Below are positions 37,409-47,056 of a DNA stretch of 64,000 bases, piece by piece. Source of the DNA: Burkholderia sp. Ax-1719 (GTDB taxonomy: Bacteria > Pseudomonadota > Gammaproteobacteria > Burkholderiales > Burkholderiaceae); contig NZ_VWWJ01000001.1 in assembly GCF_011753055.1 (NCBI RefSeq), forward strand, positions 248,001 through 312,000, written 5' to 3'. The position numbers and the translations under genes were made by a program. Position 1 is the first letter of the stretch; each line of letters begins with the position of its first letter. A model generated the notes under the pieces. It did not search any database and had not been told where the DNA came from. It saw only the letters and a list, made by a program, of their open reading frames with translations.

Positions 37409-39622
37409 CTACTCCTGCGCATCCGCGCTTTCTCGCGGCAGCACGATACGAATAATCGCCTCGTCGTCGGTAAAGCGGCCCGTGAGCGTGCCGTCATGAC
37501 CCTTGACGATCGCCTGCGCGATATACAGCCCAAGCCCCAGACCACCACGATTGGCGGGATTGTCGAGCGAGCCGCTCTTGAACGGATCGAGCAGACGCTC
37601 GAACGGCACGGCAGGCCTTTCCAGCAGCCGGTTGCGAATCTCGATCGACGGATCGCCATGCGCGAGCGTTGCGGTGAGCGTAACCGGCGCGCGCGTGTCG
37701 CCGTGCTTGCGTGCGTTGCCCAGTAGATTCGTGATCGCCTGGGCAAGACGGTCGGGGTCGATATGCGCTTCGCCCAGATCGCCGGCAATCTGCATGTCCA
37801 GCGCCATGCCCGGATGCGCGAGACGCGTCTGTTCCGAAACCGACTCCAGCAGTTCGCGCAGCCCCACATCGACGCGCTTGAGCCCCAGGCCCATGCCGGA
37901 GCGGATGCGGCTCACGTCGAGGATATAGCCGATCAGCGACTGCATGCGCCGCGTCGAGCCTTCCACGCGCTTGACGGTGTCGTTGCCCGAAGCGAGGCCA
38001 CGGCCCATCAGCAGCATCGCCATGTTGATGGTCTGGATCGGATCGCGCAGATCGTGGCCGAGCGTGGCCAGCAGCGTGGTCCGCGCGCGTTCGGATTCGC
38101 GCATCTGCACCAGGGCGATTTCCTGCAGGATCGAGCGCAGTTCGCGTGCGGCGAGTTGATCGAATTCGGTCCAGTCGCGGCTGCGGCCCGTGACGGTCTG
38201 CTTCCAGACTTCGAAGGAGCCGCGCGGCGTGAGGCGCGGCCCGTTCGGCCCTTGCGCCACGACTTTGTCGGGCGGTCCGGCCCAGTGGATGGTTTCCACC
38301 AGTTCGTCGCGTAGCCAGACGATGGTGATGCGGCTGTCGCCAAGCATCTGGATCGCCAGACAGCCCGCCACGCGGCCGTCGGCCAGTCCTTGCGCGATGT
38401 CCTGCGGCAGCGTTTCGCCCACGCACGCGCTGGCGAACTGATCGACGCGCTTGTTGGCGACGTGCTGCGCGAGTTCAAGGAGCGTTTCGCGGCTCGCCGT
38501 GGTGGGCTTGCCGCGCATCACCACTTCGTTGTCCACCACCAGCGCCACGGCCTCGCAATCCACCAGCGCGGCAATCTCCGGCGCGGCGCGCACCAGCCCC
38601 GCGAGCGGCGATTCGGCCTGCGCGAGTTCGCCCGCGATGCGCGTGCGCAGTTCGTGAATGCGGCGGTCGGCTTCGGCGCGATGCTGCGCTTCGATCTGCG
38701 CGATCAGGATCGACACCACCTGGGTCAGCACGGTCGATGACAACCGCACCGCATGCGAGGCGCGATAAGGCGACATGTGATGGCAGGCGAACAGCCCCCA
38801 GAGTTGCCCGTCACGCACGATCGACACGCTCATGGAGGCGGCCACGCCCATATTGCGCAGATATTCGAGGTGAATCGGCGAGACGCTGCGCAGCACTGAA
38901 TGGCTCAGGTCGAACGGCACGCCCGTTTGCGGATGCACGGCCGGTTCGATCGCCACGGCCTGCGCGTTGACGTCGGCAATCTGGCGGATCGGGTTGAGCA
39001 CGTAGAGGCGGCGCGCCTGCTGCGGGATGTCGCTGGCGGGGTAACGCTGCTGGAGGTAGGGCGTGAGATCGTCGCGTTTGGCTTCGGCGATCACTTCGCC
39101 GCTGCCGTCGGCCATGAAGCGGTAGCCCATCACGCGGTCGAAGCCCGTCATCGAGCGGATCGCTTCAGCGGCGGCCTGCAGCAGTTGCGGCACGTCGTCG
39201 TGGCGCGCGGCCTGCAGGCGCTGGATGGCGCGCTGGGCGAACAGGGCGAACTGGGTGGCGGCGGGCGACTTCAGGCTGATCTGCTCGAATTCCACTACGA
39301 GGGTGTCGCCCGACCAGTGCATGATCAGATCGAAACGCTCGCCGGTCACGCCCTTGCATTCAACGCTCTCGCTCGTCATTTCGCGGTCGGCGAGGGCGGC
39401 GCGGATGGTCTGGCGCGACAGCGGGCTCAGATGGGCGTCGGTGATCGCTTCACCGATCTCGGGCACCGCGCCCAGCCACGCGAGCGCATTGACGCTGCGC
39501 GCGATCAGGCGGCCTTCGGCGTCGAAGCACAGCAGCGCACCGTGCGGCTGGATGCGGCCCAGCAGATGAATGGGCTCGCTGTCGCAGTTCGCGACGATTT
39601 CGTTGATTTCGGGCTTGTCCAC
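37409..39622 (-). CDS. bphP: Bacteriophytochrome sensor histidine kinase
   Basis: A 737-residue red/far-red light sensor. Order of parts: N-terminal PAS (about 20-120) with the biliverdin-attachment Cys13 in ANCDSEP and RIQPHGALL; GAF (about 140-310) with the chromophore motif YPASDIPQQARRLY; PHY (about 325-500); dimerisation/phosphoacceptor helix with His in LATLGHDLRDPI (about 515-530); and an HATPase domain with NLLGNARKHG and GGLGLGLYIA. The start is a GTG with no clear ribosome site. No heme oxygenase gene (bphO) is nearby, so biliverdin must come from elsewhere. It is last of three minus-strand genes with a single-domain response regulator and a KaiC-like ATPase. Confidence 0.92.
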   Translation of the reverse strand: MDKPEINEIVANCDSEPIHLLGRIQPHGALLCFDAEGRLIARSVNALAWLGAVPEIGEAITDAHLSPLSRQTIRAALADREMTSESVECKGVTGERFDLIMHWSGDTLVVEFEQISLKSPAATQFALFAQRAIQRLQAARHDDVPQLLQAAAEAIRSMTGFDRVMGYRFMADGSGEVIAEAKRDDLTPYLQQRYPASDIPQQARRLYVLNPIRQIADVNAQAVAIEPAVHPQTGVPFDLSHSVLRSVSPIHLEYLRNMGVAASMSVSIVRDGQLWGLFACHHMSPYRASHAVRLSSTVLTQVVSILIAQIEAQHRAEADRRIHELRTRIAGELAQAESPLAGLVRAAPEIAALVDCEAVALVVDNEVVMRGKPTTASRETLLELAQHVANKRVDQFASACVGETLPQDIAQGLADGRVAGCLAIQMLGDSRITIVWLRDELVETIHWAGPPDKVVAQGPNGPRLTPRGSFEVWKQTVTGRSRDWTEFDQLAARELRSILQEIALVQMRESERARTTLLATLGHDLRDPIQTINMAMLLMGRGLASGNDTVKRVEGSTRRMQSLIGYILDVSRIRSGMGLGLKRVDVGLRELLESVSEQTRLAHPGMALDMQIAGDLGEAHIDPDRLAQAITNLLGNARKHGDTRAPVTLTATLAHGDPSIEIRNRLLERPAVPFERLLDPFKSGSLDNPANRGGLGLGLYIAQAIVKGHDGTLTGRFTDDEAIIRIVLPRESADAQE

Positions 39623-39772
39623 TTCGTGATGAGGTCCGCGCTGTGTTCCGGTGGAAGGCCTGCCGTAATGTTCCGCGTATTGTCCGTGAAGCCGGTGCGG
39701 TTTGCCAGTTCGTTTGCGGACTGTTTTCTGCGAATCACGTGCTGGACAGCCCGCAGGCGCGGCGAGGCGGCG

Positions 39773-40159
39773 TTATTGCTCGCCGTCGTCCACGCCGGCG
39801 GGGCGGCCCAGCAGGGTGCTGAGCGTCTGCAGCAGCTTGCGCGCGGGATAGGGTTTGTCGAGGATGGCGGCGAACAGCGCAGGTTGCGCGCGTGCCGAGG
39901 CGCCCAGCGCCGCGCTCGACAGGATCACGGGGATATGGGCGAGGGCGGCGTTGGCCTTGAGCGCACGCGCCAGTTCCAGCCCCGACATGGCCGGCATCAT
40001 GTAATCCGTGATGACGGCGTCGGGCACGACGCGCCCGATCAGGTCGAGGCCATCCACGCCGTTACGGGCGACATGCACGATATAGCCCGCGTCCTCCAGG
40101 AAGAAGGCGAGAAAATCGGTTATCAGGGTTTCGTCGTCGACTACAACGATGGTCGTCAT
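39773..40159 (-). CDS. Single-domain response regulator
   Basis: A stand-alone receiver domain of 128 residues with no output domain. Acidic pocket D8/D9, phospho-acceptor Asp52 in VITDYMMP, Ser in VILSSAALG, and lysine in ILDKPYPA are all present, so it should be phosphorylatable. It lies 150 bases upstream of the bacteriophytochrome gene and 68 bases downstream of the KaiC-like gene. It is probably the partner of the BphP kinase, acting through protein contact, perhaps with the KaiC-like ATPase. Confidence 0.9.
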   Translation of the reverse strand: MTTIVVVDDETLITDFLAFFLEDAGYIVHVARNGVDGLDLIGRVVPDAVITDYMMPAMSGLELARALKANAALAHIPVILSSAALGASARAQPALFAAILDKPYPARKLLQTLSTLLGRPAGVDDGEQ

Positions 40160-40227
40160 TCCGGCTCACTCTCGTTGCCTGCCGCGAGCCTTGTAGGCTC
40201 ACTCAAAACCTGCGGCGGCGACTGCTT

Positions 40228-41652
40228 TCAGAGGGATGGTTTGTCGGAAACTGCTGCGCTGGCGTCCCTGATCAATACCGAGGTAGCGTCTGGAATGATG
40301 AGCTTGGTCAGCGCTGGCGCAAACGCGCTGTCCCGGATCTTGATCACCTTCATCCCCTGATACAGCGCGTCGTCAGCCTCTTCGAGCTGCATGCCGATGA
40401 CGTTGTCGAACAGGCTCAGCGCCTCGGGCGAAGCGGTGTTCATCGTCGTCGCGCTCAATTCCTTCGTCTCCCATGTGCAGACAGTCGTCACGTCCATGAC
40501 GCGCAACTGGTTGGTGAGCGCGGCCAGAAATTCCGTGAACCGGTGGCTATCGACGCTCGCCCGCTCGAACCCGGCGAGACCGTCGATGACGAGCTTCCGC
40601 ACTTTGCGTGCCCGAACCGCGTCGAGCAGCTGATACGCGAGGCTGTCGATGACGTTTTCAGTGAGCGGATTCCACAGCACCGTCAAGGCGCCGCTGGCCA
40701 CCAGGGCGTCCATATCGATGCCGAGCGCCGCTGCCTTGCTGGCCAGACGCGCGGGCGTTTCGTAGAAACCGAAGTGCAGCGCGGGGTCCTCGGGCGTGGC
40801 CAGACGCAGGAAATTCAGGCCGAAACTGGTCTTTCCGCTGCCGCCCGGCCCCACCACCGCGGTGGCCGAGAAGGCGGGCAAACCGCCCTTGATGCGCACA
40901 TCGAGCTCGTCGACGCCGGAGGAAACGCGCTCGCTGGGCGCGTGATCCTGCCCCACCGGGCGGCCATACAGCGATTCGAGGCGCGGAAACACCGTGACGC
41001 CCGCATCGCTGATCTCGTAGTGATGCAGGCCGCCGAGCGAGGCGCTGCCGCGCGACTTCGACACCCGCATGCGGCGCACCGTGCGCGAGCCGAACAGCTC
41101 CTCTTCGAGCTGCAGCACGCCGTCGACCATGGTGTGTTCCGGGCTGGATTCGTCGATGCGCGCGCTGGTGAGGAACAGCACGGTGCAGCCGCTGAATGCG
41201 GCGTGGCCTTGCAGTTCCGCCACGAAAGCCTTCACGTCGAGCGAGCTGTGCGTGCTTTCGCGCGCATTGAGCAGGCCGTCGAGAATCAGCATCGTGGTGC
41301 CCTGGCGCGCCATTTCCTTGCGCAGCAGATCGACCAGCGCGCTCAGACCGTCGACGCGCAGCGTGCGAAAGAGGCTCAGATAGGTGACGTCGCTGCCGAC
41401 CAGCTCCGCGTTGTAAAACGCAAGCGCCGAGAGCGACTGGAACAGGCGGTCGTGCGATTCGGCCAGCAGCGTGATGTAGAGCACCTTGCCGCCCTGCTTC
41501 GCCTGGGCGAAAGCAATCTGGTTGGCAAGAATGGTTTTGCCGGCGCCGGGCCGCCCCTGAAGAATATACGCGGACCCGGAGATGAGGCCGCCGCCCAGAA
41601 TCGGGTCGAGCCCGGGTACATCGCTGTGCAAGCGCGTCAGAGTCTGATGCAT
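40228..41652 (-). CDS. KaiC-like double RecA-domain ATPase
   Basis: A 474-residue protein with two RecA/KaiC domains in tandem: Walker A GRPGAGKT at residues 33-40 with Walker B MLILDGLL later in domain 1, and GPGGSGKT near residue 265 with LVIDGLAG in domain 2. The beginning HSDVPGLDPILGGGL is the usual KaiC entry sequence. Cyanobacterial KaiC is a circadian autokinase; non-cyanobacterial homologues act in stress or signalling. No kaiA or kaiB is visible. I chose ATG at 41652 because the domain starts there; ATG 41739 would add 29 residues. It is the first gene of the KaiC-receiver-phytochrome cassette. Confidence 0.87.
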   Translation of the reverse strand: MHQTLTRLHSDVPGLDPILGGGLISGSAYILQGRPGAGKTILANQIAFAQAKQGGKVLYITLLAESHDRLFQSLSALAFYNAELVGSDVTYLSLFRTLRVDGLSALVDLLRKEMARQGTTMLILDGLLNARESTHSSLDVKAFVAELQGHAAFSGCTVLFLTSARIDESSPEHTMVDGVLQLEEELFGSRTVRRMRVSKSRGSASLGGLHHYEISDAGVTVFPRLESLYGRPVGQDHAPSERVSSGVDELDVRIKGGLPAFSATAVVGPGGSGKTSFGLNFLRLATPEDPALHFGFYETPARLASKAAALGIDMDALVASGALTVLWNPLTENVIDSLAYQLLDAVRARKVRKLVIDGLAGFERASVDSHRFTEFLAALTNQLRVMDVTTVCTWETKELSATTMNTASPEALSLFDNVIGMQLEEADDALYQGMKVIKIRDSAFAPALTKLIIPDATSVLIRDASAAVSDKPSL

Positions 41653-41787
41653 CGCGTGAAGGGATTCGTCGAAGAGGATGGCCGGATATCCGGCAGGATC
41701 GCGCGCGCCGTGGCGGCGCGAACCTGCATTATGCGGCAAAGGGCCAGCTCATGGCGACTGCTCAAGCCCACGCAGGCCTGCGTGGCT

Positions 41788-42264
41788 TCAGCTGAGCGAG
41801 CCCATGCTTGATTGCTGATAGTTCTGCAGGCCGACTTTGTCGATCAGGCCGAGCTGTGTTTCCAGCCAGTCGATGTGATCTTCGGTGTCGTCGAGAATCT
41901 CGACGAAAATCTCGCGAGAAACGAAATCGCGCACCGATTCGCAATAGACGATGGCTTCCTTGCACTGCGCCTGGGCGATGCGTTCGAGCTTCAGATCGCA
42001 TTCGAGCGCTTCCTTGACATCTTCGCCCACCAGCAGCTTGCTCAGATCCTGGAGATTCGGCAGGCCGTCGAGCATGAGAATGCGCTCAATGATCTTGTCG
42101 GCGTGCTTCATCTCTTCGATCGATTCGTCATACTCATGTTTTCCCAGCGCATTGAGGCCCCAGTGCTTGTAGAGGCGCGCGTGCAGGAAATACTGGTTAA
42201 TCGCCGTGAGTTCGTTCTTCAGCTCGGCGTTGAGAAGGGCGATGACTTTGGGATCGGATTGCAT
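41788..42264 (-). CDS. bfr: Bacterioferritin
   Basis: An iron-storage protein of 158 residues that forms a heme-bridged 24-mer. Ferroxidase ligands are visible in [17 protein letters not shown] (Glu18), [21 protein letters not shown] (Glu50/His54 region, with the heme-ligand Met52 of the family in EEMKHAD) and [13 protein letters not shown] (Glu/His near residue 127). GGAGAG precedes the ATG. It is on the same strand as the KaiC-like gene but 135 bases apart; a near-perfect palindrome at 41768-41785 at its 3' end may separate transcription. Confidence 0.93.
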   Translation of the reverse strand: MQSDPKVIALLNAELKNELTAINQYFLHARLYKHWGLNALGKHEYDESIEEMKHADKIIERILMLDGLPNLQDLSKLLVGEDVKEALECDLKLERIAQAQCKEAIVYCESVRDFVSREIFVEILDDTEDHIDWLETQLGLIDKVGLQNYQQSSMGSLS

Positions 42265-42512
42265 GAACTCTCTCCAGATCGATTTTTCAGATCTTTGGCG
42301 TGGGGGCGGTGAGATGCATAGAGAGAGGATAGACACTCATCGCGCGCCGTGCATGAACGGGAGTGGCAACGAGATGCATTCTTTTTTCTCATTGCGTGCG
42401 CAGATTTAATCGGTCCAGTCCCTTAGCAAGGGCGACGCACCTTGCGGGGGCCTTTCGTGGTTCGGGCTATGATCGTTCGCCTGAACGCGGTTTTTTCTGC
42501 TGGGAGAGAACG

Positions 42513-42989
42513 ATGGCTGAACTGGTGACCTGTCTGTGGTTCGACGAAGGCCGCGCGCGCGAAGCGGCGGAGTTTTACGCGGCAACCTTTCCCGATAGTC
42601 ACATCGACGCGAAAAACGTCTCGCCGATCGAAGGCATCGGGCAGGGCGACGAATTAACGGTGGAATTTACGGTTCTGGGAAAACGCTTCGTAGGCCTGAA
42701 TGGCGGACCGAACCACAAGCCGAACGAAGCGGTCAGCTTTATGGTGCTGACCGACAGCCAGGAGGAAACCGACCGTTACTGGAATGCAATCGTCGGCAAT
42801 GGCGGTGCGGAAGTCGCATGCGGCTGGTGCAAGGACCGCTGGGGCTTCGCGTGGCAGATCACGCCAAAGCGTCTTCTCGAACTCGTGAATAGCGCCGATA
42901 AGGCAGTGGGCCGCCGCGCGATGGAAGCGATGATGCAGATGAAGAAAATCGATATCGCGGGTATCGAGCGGGCGGCAGCCGGGAAATAG
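42513..42989 (+). CDS. VOC-superfamily PhnB-like protein
   Basis: A 158-residue protein of the PhnB/3-demethylubiquinone methyltransferase-like glyoxalase fold. The typical opening [25 protein letters not shown], then [20 protein letters not shown] and [16 protein letters not shown], are visible. Members bind metals or small ligands; true methyltransferase activity is not expected. GGGAGAG precedes ATG 42513. It converges with the ETF:quinone oxidoreductase gene, 8 bases between the ends. Function unknown. Confidence 0.85.
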   Translation: MAELVTCLWFDEGRAREAAEFYAATFPDSHIDAKNVSPIEGIGQGDELTVEFTVLGKRFVGLNGGPNHKPNEAVSFMVLTDSQEETDRYWNAIVGNGGAEVACGWCKDRWGFAWQITPKRLLELVNSADKAVGRRAMEAMMQMKKIDIAGIERAAAGK

Positions 42990-42996
42990 CCGCGGC

Positions 42997-44670
42997 TCAC
43001 ATGTTTGGATAGTTCGGACCGCCGCCGCCTTCGGGCGTGACCCAGACGATGTTCTGCGTCGGGTCCTTGATGTCGCAGGTCTTGCAGTGCACGCAGTTTT
43101 GCGCGTTGATCTGCAGGCGGTCGGCGTTTGAGTCTTCTTTGACGAATTCGTAGACGCCTGCCGGACAGAAGCGCGCTTCCGGACCCGCGTAGGTCAGCAG
43201 ATTGATGCCGACCGGTACATCGGCGTTTTTCAGCGTCAAATGCGCGGGCTGATTCTCTTCGTGATTCGTGTTCGAGATGAACACGGAAGAGAGGCGGTCG
43301 AACGTGAGCTTGCCGTCGGGCTTCGGATACTCGATCGGCTTGCATTGCGACGCGGGCTTGAGCATTTCGTTGTCGCGATGCTGGTGGTGCAGCGTCCAGG
43401 GCACGTTGCCGCCCAGCAGCTTCTGCTCGATGCCGACCATCAGCGTGCCGAGGTACAGGCCCTTGCTCATCCACTGCTTGAAGTTGCGCGCCTTGTACAG
43501 TTCTTCGTGCAGCCACGACTTCTTGAAGCCTTCCGGATAGGCCGTCAGTTCATCGCTCTGACGACCAGCCTGAACCGCGTCGAACGCCGCTTCCGCAGCC
43601 AGCATGCCGGTCTTGATCGCCGCATGGCTGCCCTTGATACGCGAGGCGTTCAGGAAGCCCGCATCGTCGCCGACGAGCGCGCCGCCCGGGAATGCGAGTT
43701 TCGGCAGCGACATCAGTCCGCCTGCCGTGATCGCGCGCGCGCCATACGACACACGCTTGCCGCCTTCCAGATACTTGCGGATTTCCGGGTGCGTCTTGTA
43801 ACGCTGGAATTCCTCGAACGGCGACAGATACGGATTCGTATAAGCCAGGCCGACGACAAAACCGACCATCACCTGGTTGTTGTCGATGTGATACAGGAAC
43901 GAGCCGCCGTAGGTGTCGCTCTCCAGCGGCCAGCCGGCCGTGTGGATCACCAGACCCGGCTTATGCTTCGCCGGATCGATTTCCCACAGTTCCTTGATGC
44001 CGATACCGTAGACCTGCGGATCGGCGTCCTTGCCCAGCTTGAATTTTTCGTTCAGTTGACGGCCGAGATGCCCGCGCGCGCCTTCGCAAAAGAGCGTGTA
44101 CTTCGCGTGCAGTTCCATGCCGAGCTGGAAATTCTCGGTCGGCTCGCCATCCTTGCCGACGCCCATGTTGCCCGTCGCGACGCCCTTGACCGAGCCGTCG
44201 TCGTTGTAGAGCACTTCCGCAGCGGGGAAGCCCGGGAAAATCTCGACGCCCAGCGCCTCGGCCTGTTGACCGAGCCAGCGCGTCACGTTGGCGAGACTGA
44301 TGACGTAGTTGCCGTGGTTCTTGAAGTTGTCCGGCAGCGCCCAGTTGGGCACGGACTTAGCGCCCGTTTCCGACAGAAACAGGAACTTGTCTTCCGTCAC
44401 GGGGACGTTCAGCGGCGCGCCTTGCTCTTTCCAGTCGGGAAAGAGTTCGTCGAGCGCGCGCGGGTCCATGACGGCGCCCGAGAGGATATGTGCCCCGATT
44501 TCAGAGCCTTTTTCCAGCACGCACACGCCAATGTCGGCGCCTTTTTCGGCAGCCAGCTGTTTCAGGCGGATCGCCGCCGACAGCCCGGCCGGGCCGCCAC
44601 CGACAACCACGACGTCGTATTCCATCGACTCGCGTGGGCCGTATTGCTCGATGAGCGCTTGCGTCGTCAT
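42997..44670 (-). CDS. Electron transfer flavoprotein:ubiquinone oxidoreductase
   Basis: A membrane-associated FAD and 4Fe-4S enzyme that passes electrons from reduced ETF to ubiquinone. The 557 residues show the N-terminal FAD motif VVVGGGPAG (about residue 21), the central [26 protein letters not shown], and the C-terminal iron-sulfur cysteines in FCPAGVYEF and [13 protein letters not shown]. It is the last gene of a five-gene operon; its ATG overlaps the hutD stop (ATGA). Location in the same operon as an ETF pair and an FAD dehydrogenase makes a complete electron path from substrate to quinone. Confidence 0.95.
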   Translation of the reverse strand: MTTQALIEQYGPRESMEYDVVVVGGGPAGLSAAIRLKQLAAEKGADIGVCVLEKGSEIGAHILSGAVMDPRALDELFPDWKEQGAPLNVPVTEDKFLFLSETGAKSVPNWALPDNFKNHGNYVISLANVTRWLGQQAEALGVEIFPGFPAAEVLYNDDGSVKGVATGNMGVGKDGEPTENFQLGMELHAKYTLFCEGARGHLGRQLNEKFKLGKDADPQVYGIGIKELWEIDPAKHKPGLVIHTAGWPLESDTYGGSFLYHIDNNQVMVGFVVGLAYTNPYLSPFEEFQRYKTHPEIRKYLEGGKRVSYGARAITAGGLMSLPKLAFPGGALVGDDAGFLNASRIKGSHAAIKTGMLAAEAAFDAVQAGRQSDELTAYPEGFKKSWLHEELYKARNFKQWMSKGLYLGTLMVGIEQKLLGGNVPWTLHHQHRDNEMLKPASQCKPIEYPKPDGKLTFDRLSSVFISNTNHEENQPAHLTLKNADVPVGINLLTYAGPEARFCPAGVYEFVKEDSNADRLQINAQNCVHCKTCDIKDPTQNIVWVTPEGGGGPNYPNM

Positions 44671-45311
44671 CGGCTCGCCTCTCCCGACAATGTTTCGATG
44701 GCAATCGACGCCAGTTGCGCGCCCGGTCCGGACGGCCGCAGCGCGAGTTCCTCGGGTCGCCCGCTGATCCACAGCGCGTGCAGCGGCGGCAGCGTCACGC
44801 CGCGCAGCAGTGTGCTCTCGACGCTCCATTGCCCGGCGAGACTCACCAGCAGATGCGTCGCCGCTGGCGTCACGTGCATCGAATGCGCGGCGACGCTCAC
44901 GCGCGCACGGGCCGCGCCGCGTTTGCACATGACATTGAGCACATTCACGGGCCGTGCGGGCAGATTCACCCACACATGCAGATCGCCGGAGAAATGCACC
45001 GGCTGACCCGCCCGCGCGAGCAACTGGCCGTCCTGCGAACGCAGGTCGATCAGCCCGTCGTCGATGGGCAGCAGCGTGCGATCGTAGCCCGGGAACTGCG
45101 AGAACTTAGCCGCGCCGTCGAGCGTGGCGATGCTCACGCGCCATGCTTGCGCGCCGCCCTGTTCGGGACCGCGCGCAAGCGTGCGCGTCACGCCGCCGCC
45201 GTTCGCCCACGGTTCGGGCGCAAGACGCGTGCTGTCGATGAAGCGCACTGCCGCTGTGGCGTCGATGGCATGGACGGCGTCGGGCGACGTGGCGGGCTGG
45301 CGGGCGTTCAT
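44667..45311 (-). CDS. hutD: HutD/Ves family protein
   Basis: A 214-residue cupin-like HutD-family protein: [13 protein letters not shown] near residue 33, [33 protein letters not shown], and [26 protein letters not shown]. In histidine operons HutD is thought to set an upper limit on pathway activity, possibly by binding formylglutamate; here no hut enzymes are adjacent. Its start overlaps the etfA2 stop and its stop overlaps the next start (ATGA both times), so it is an integral member of the ETF operon. Role here unknown. Confidence 0.85.
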   Translation of the reverse strand: MNARQPATSPDAVHAIDATAAVRFIDSTRLAPEPWANGGGVTRTLARGPEQGGAQAWRVSIATLDGAAKFSQFPGYDRTLLPIDDGLIDLRSQDGQLLARAGQPVHFSGDLHVWVNLPARPVNVLNVMCKRGAARARVSVAAHSMHVTPAATHLLVSLAGQWSVESTLLRGVTLPPLHALWISGRPEELALRPSGPGAQLASIAIETLSGEASR

Positions 45312-46264
45312 GCGCGGGACTCCCGGATGGCCGCACGCGTTTCCAGCGCGCCGACCACATCGAACAGATCGCCCACGAGGCCCACATCGGCGACCGAGAA
45401 AATCGGCGCATCCGGATCTTTATTCACGGCGACGATGAACTTGGAGTCCTTCATCCCTGCGAGATGCTGGATCGCGCCCGAGATGCCGAACGCCACATAG
45501 ACATCGGGCGCGACGCTGCGGCCGGTTTGTCCGACCTGCGCGGCATTGGGCGCATATCCTGCATCGACAGCGGCGCGCGAAGCGCCGAGCGCCGCGCCCA
45601 GCGTATCGGCCAGATGGCCCAGGCGCGTCATGTTGTCGGGCGAGGCGAGGCCGCGACCGCCCGCGATCACCACGCGCGCGCTACCCAGATCCTGGCCGCT
45701 TTGTTCGGCGGCGCGGCGCTCGATCAGCCGGGTACGCGTGAACGGTTCTAGTGGCGCGAGCGCGATTATTTCCGCTGTGCCGCCTTCGGCGGCGACGGGC
45801 GCGAACGACGTGGGGCGCACCGTGGCGAACGTGCAGCCGCTTGCGCTAGCAACGGTTGCGATCACGCTGCCCGCATAGAGACCGCGCAGGAATTGCGCGC
45901 CTTCGCGCAGGCCGATGACATCGGCGAAAAATGCGCCGCCCGTGAGCGCCGCCGCGCGCGGCAATGCGGCGCGACCGCGTGCGCGATGCGGCGCGAGGAT
46001 CGTCGAATACTGAGGCGTCAACGCCTGTAATTGCGCCGCCACCGTTTCCGGCGCGAGCGTATCGGCATCGCCTGCCGACGCGCTTAACACGCGCGCCACG
46101 CCGCTTGTCTGCGCGGCAGCCGCCGCACTTGCCGCATCGAATACCAGCAGATCGACAGGATGTGCCAAAGAGATCGCCGCGCCGATCACGCGCAACGTTG
46201 CATCGGAAAGCACGCCATGCGCGCCCACTTCACCATCGGCCAGAACCAGCGTTCTCATCGTCAT
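45308..46264 (-). CDS. etfA: Electron transfer flavoprotein alpha subunit (second copy)
   Basis: A 318-residue EtfA paralogue, clearly different from the one at 31417. The FAD-binding C-terminal domain is conserved: [74 protein letters not shown]. The N-terminal half is divergent and alanine-rich. The ATG overlaps the etfB2 stop by the ATGA arrangement. Linked dehydrogenase-specific ETF pairs are known for dimethylglycine and sarcosine-type dehydrogenases, which fits the FAD oxidoreductase at the head of the operon. Confidence 0.93.
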   Translation of the reverse strand: MTMRTLVLADGEVGAHGVLSDATLRVIGAAISLAHPVDLLVFDAASAAAAAQTSGVARVLSASAGDADTLAPETVAAQLQALTPQYSTILAPHRARGRAALPRAAALTGGAFFADVIGLREGAQFLRGLYAGSVIATVASASGCTFATVRPTSFAPVAAEGGTAEIIALAPLEPFTRTRLIERRAAEQSGQDLGSARVVIAGGRGLASPDNMTRLGHLADTLGAALGASRAAVDAGYAPNAAQVGQTGRSVAPDVYVAFGISGAIQHLAGMKDSKFIVAVNKDPDAPIFSVADVGLVGDLFDVVGALETRAAIRESRA

Positions 46265-47034
46265 GCTCCTGCGGTTTCGAATACACGTTGAGCGGCCAGC
46301 GCATCCAGCAGCGCGCCAACGCCGTCCACCTTGACGCCCGCTTCGCGCACCGGCGGATCGTTGAGCGCGATGACGCTGCTCTGCGCGTCGAGCGATGTGC
46401 CGGTCACACCCGCCTCAAGCACGGCGAGCGGCTTCTGTTTCGCCTTGACGATGCTCGGCAACGTCACGCGGCGCGGCTCGGCCAGGCGCAGATCGGCGCT
46501 GATGACGGCGGGACCGTCGAGTTGCCAGGTGGAGGTGCCCGCGTCGTCGCCGCAACTCACACGCCAACCGCCTTCCACGGCGTCGAGCGCACTCGCATTG
46601 AGCGCCTGCGGCCAGCCCAGCAGCGCTGCGAGCATCGCCGCCACGCCGCCGATATCGCCGTCGATGGCCTGCTTGCCGCACAGCACAAGGCCGTAATCGG
46701 CATCGCGCATGTGGGCCGCGATCAGACGCGCCACGGCCAGCGAATCGAGCGTGGCCGTGGCCGCGCCGGTGTCGATCAGCACGGCGTCGTCGGCGCCCAT
46801 GGCGAGCGCGGTGCGCAGCACGTCCTGATGCGTGGGCAGCCCGCAGGTCAGCACGGTGACGTGCGCGGCCACGCCCGCTTCCTTGAGTTGCAGCGCCTTT
46901 TCGAGCGCGCATTCGTCGAAGGGATTGAGCGACATCTTCAGCCCGGCGGTATCGATCGCGCCGGCGGCGCTCAGGCGCACGCGCACGTTCGGATCGACCA
47001 CGCGTTTGACGGGAACGAGAATGCGGATAGTCAT
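46261..47034 (-). CDS. etfB: Electron transfer flavoprotein beta subunit (second copy)
   Basis: A 257-residue EtfB paralogue with the standard start [20 protein letters not shown], then MSLNPFDECALEKALQLKEAG and LCGKQAIDGDIGGVAAMLAALLG. The segment LRLAEPRRVTLPSIVKAKQKPL corresponds to the partner-recognition region and differs from the housekeeping copy, consistent with a dedicated dehydrogenase partner. It begins 22 bases after the oxidoreductase stop and is coupled to etfA2. Confidence 0.93.
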   Translation of the reverse strand: MTIRILVPVKRVVDPNVRVRLSAAGAIDTAGLKMSLNPFDECALEKALQLKEAGVAAHVTVLTCGLPTHQDVLRTALAMGADDAVLIDTGAATATLDSLAVARLIAAHMRDADYGLVLCGKQAIDGDIGGVAAMLAALLGWPQALNASALDAVEGGWRVSCGDDAGTSTWQLDGPAVISADLRLAEPRRVTLPSIVKAKQKPLAVLEAGVTGTSLDAQSSVIALNDPPVREAGVKVDGVGALLDALAAQRVFETAGA

Positions 47035-47056
47035 GTTGTTTCCTTTGCGTCTGACT

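Noticed and set aside
40228..41652. Circadian kaiABC cluster
   Set aside because: Only a KaiC-like protein is present; there is no kaiA or kaiB and the cyanobacterial phosphorylation sites were not recognised.
41768..41785. Terminator after bacterioferritin
   Set aside because: The palindrome is strong but no T run follows on the minus strand; only noted as a possible transcription pause.
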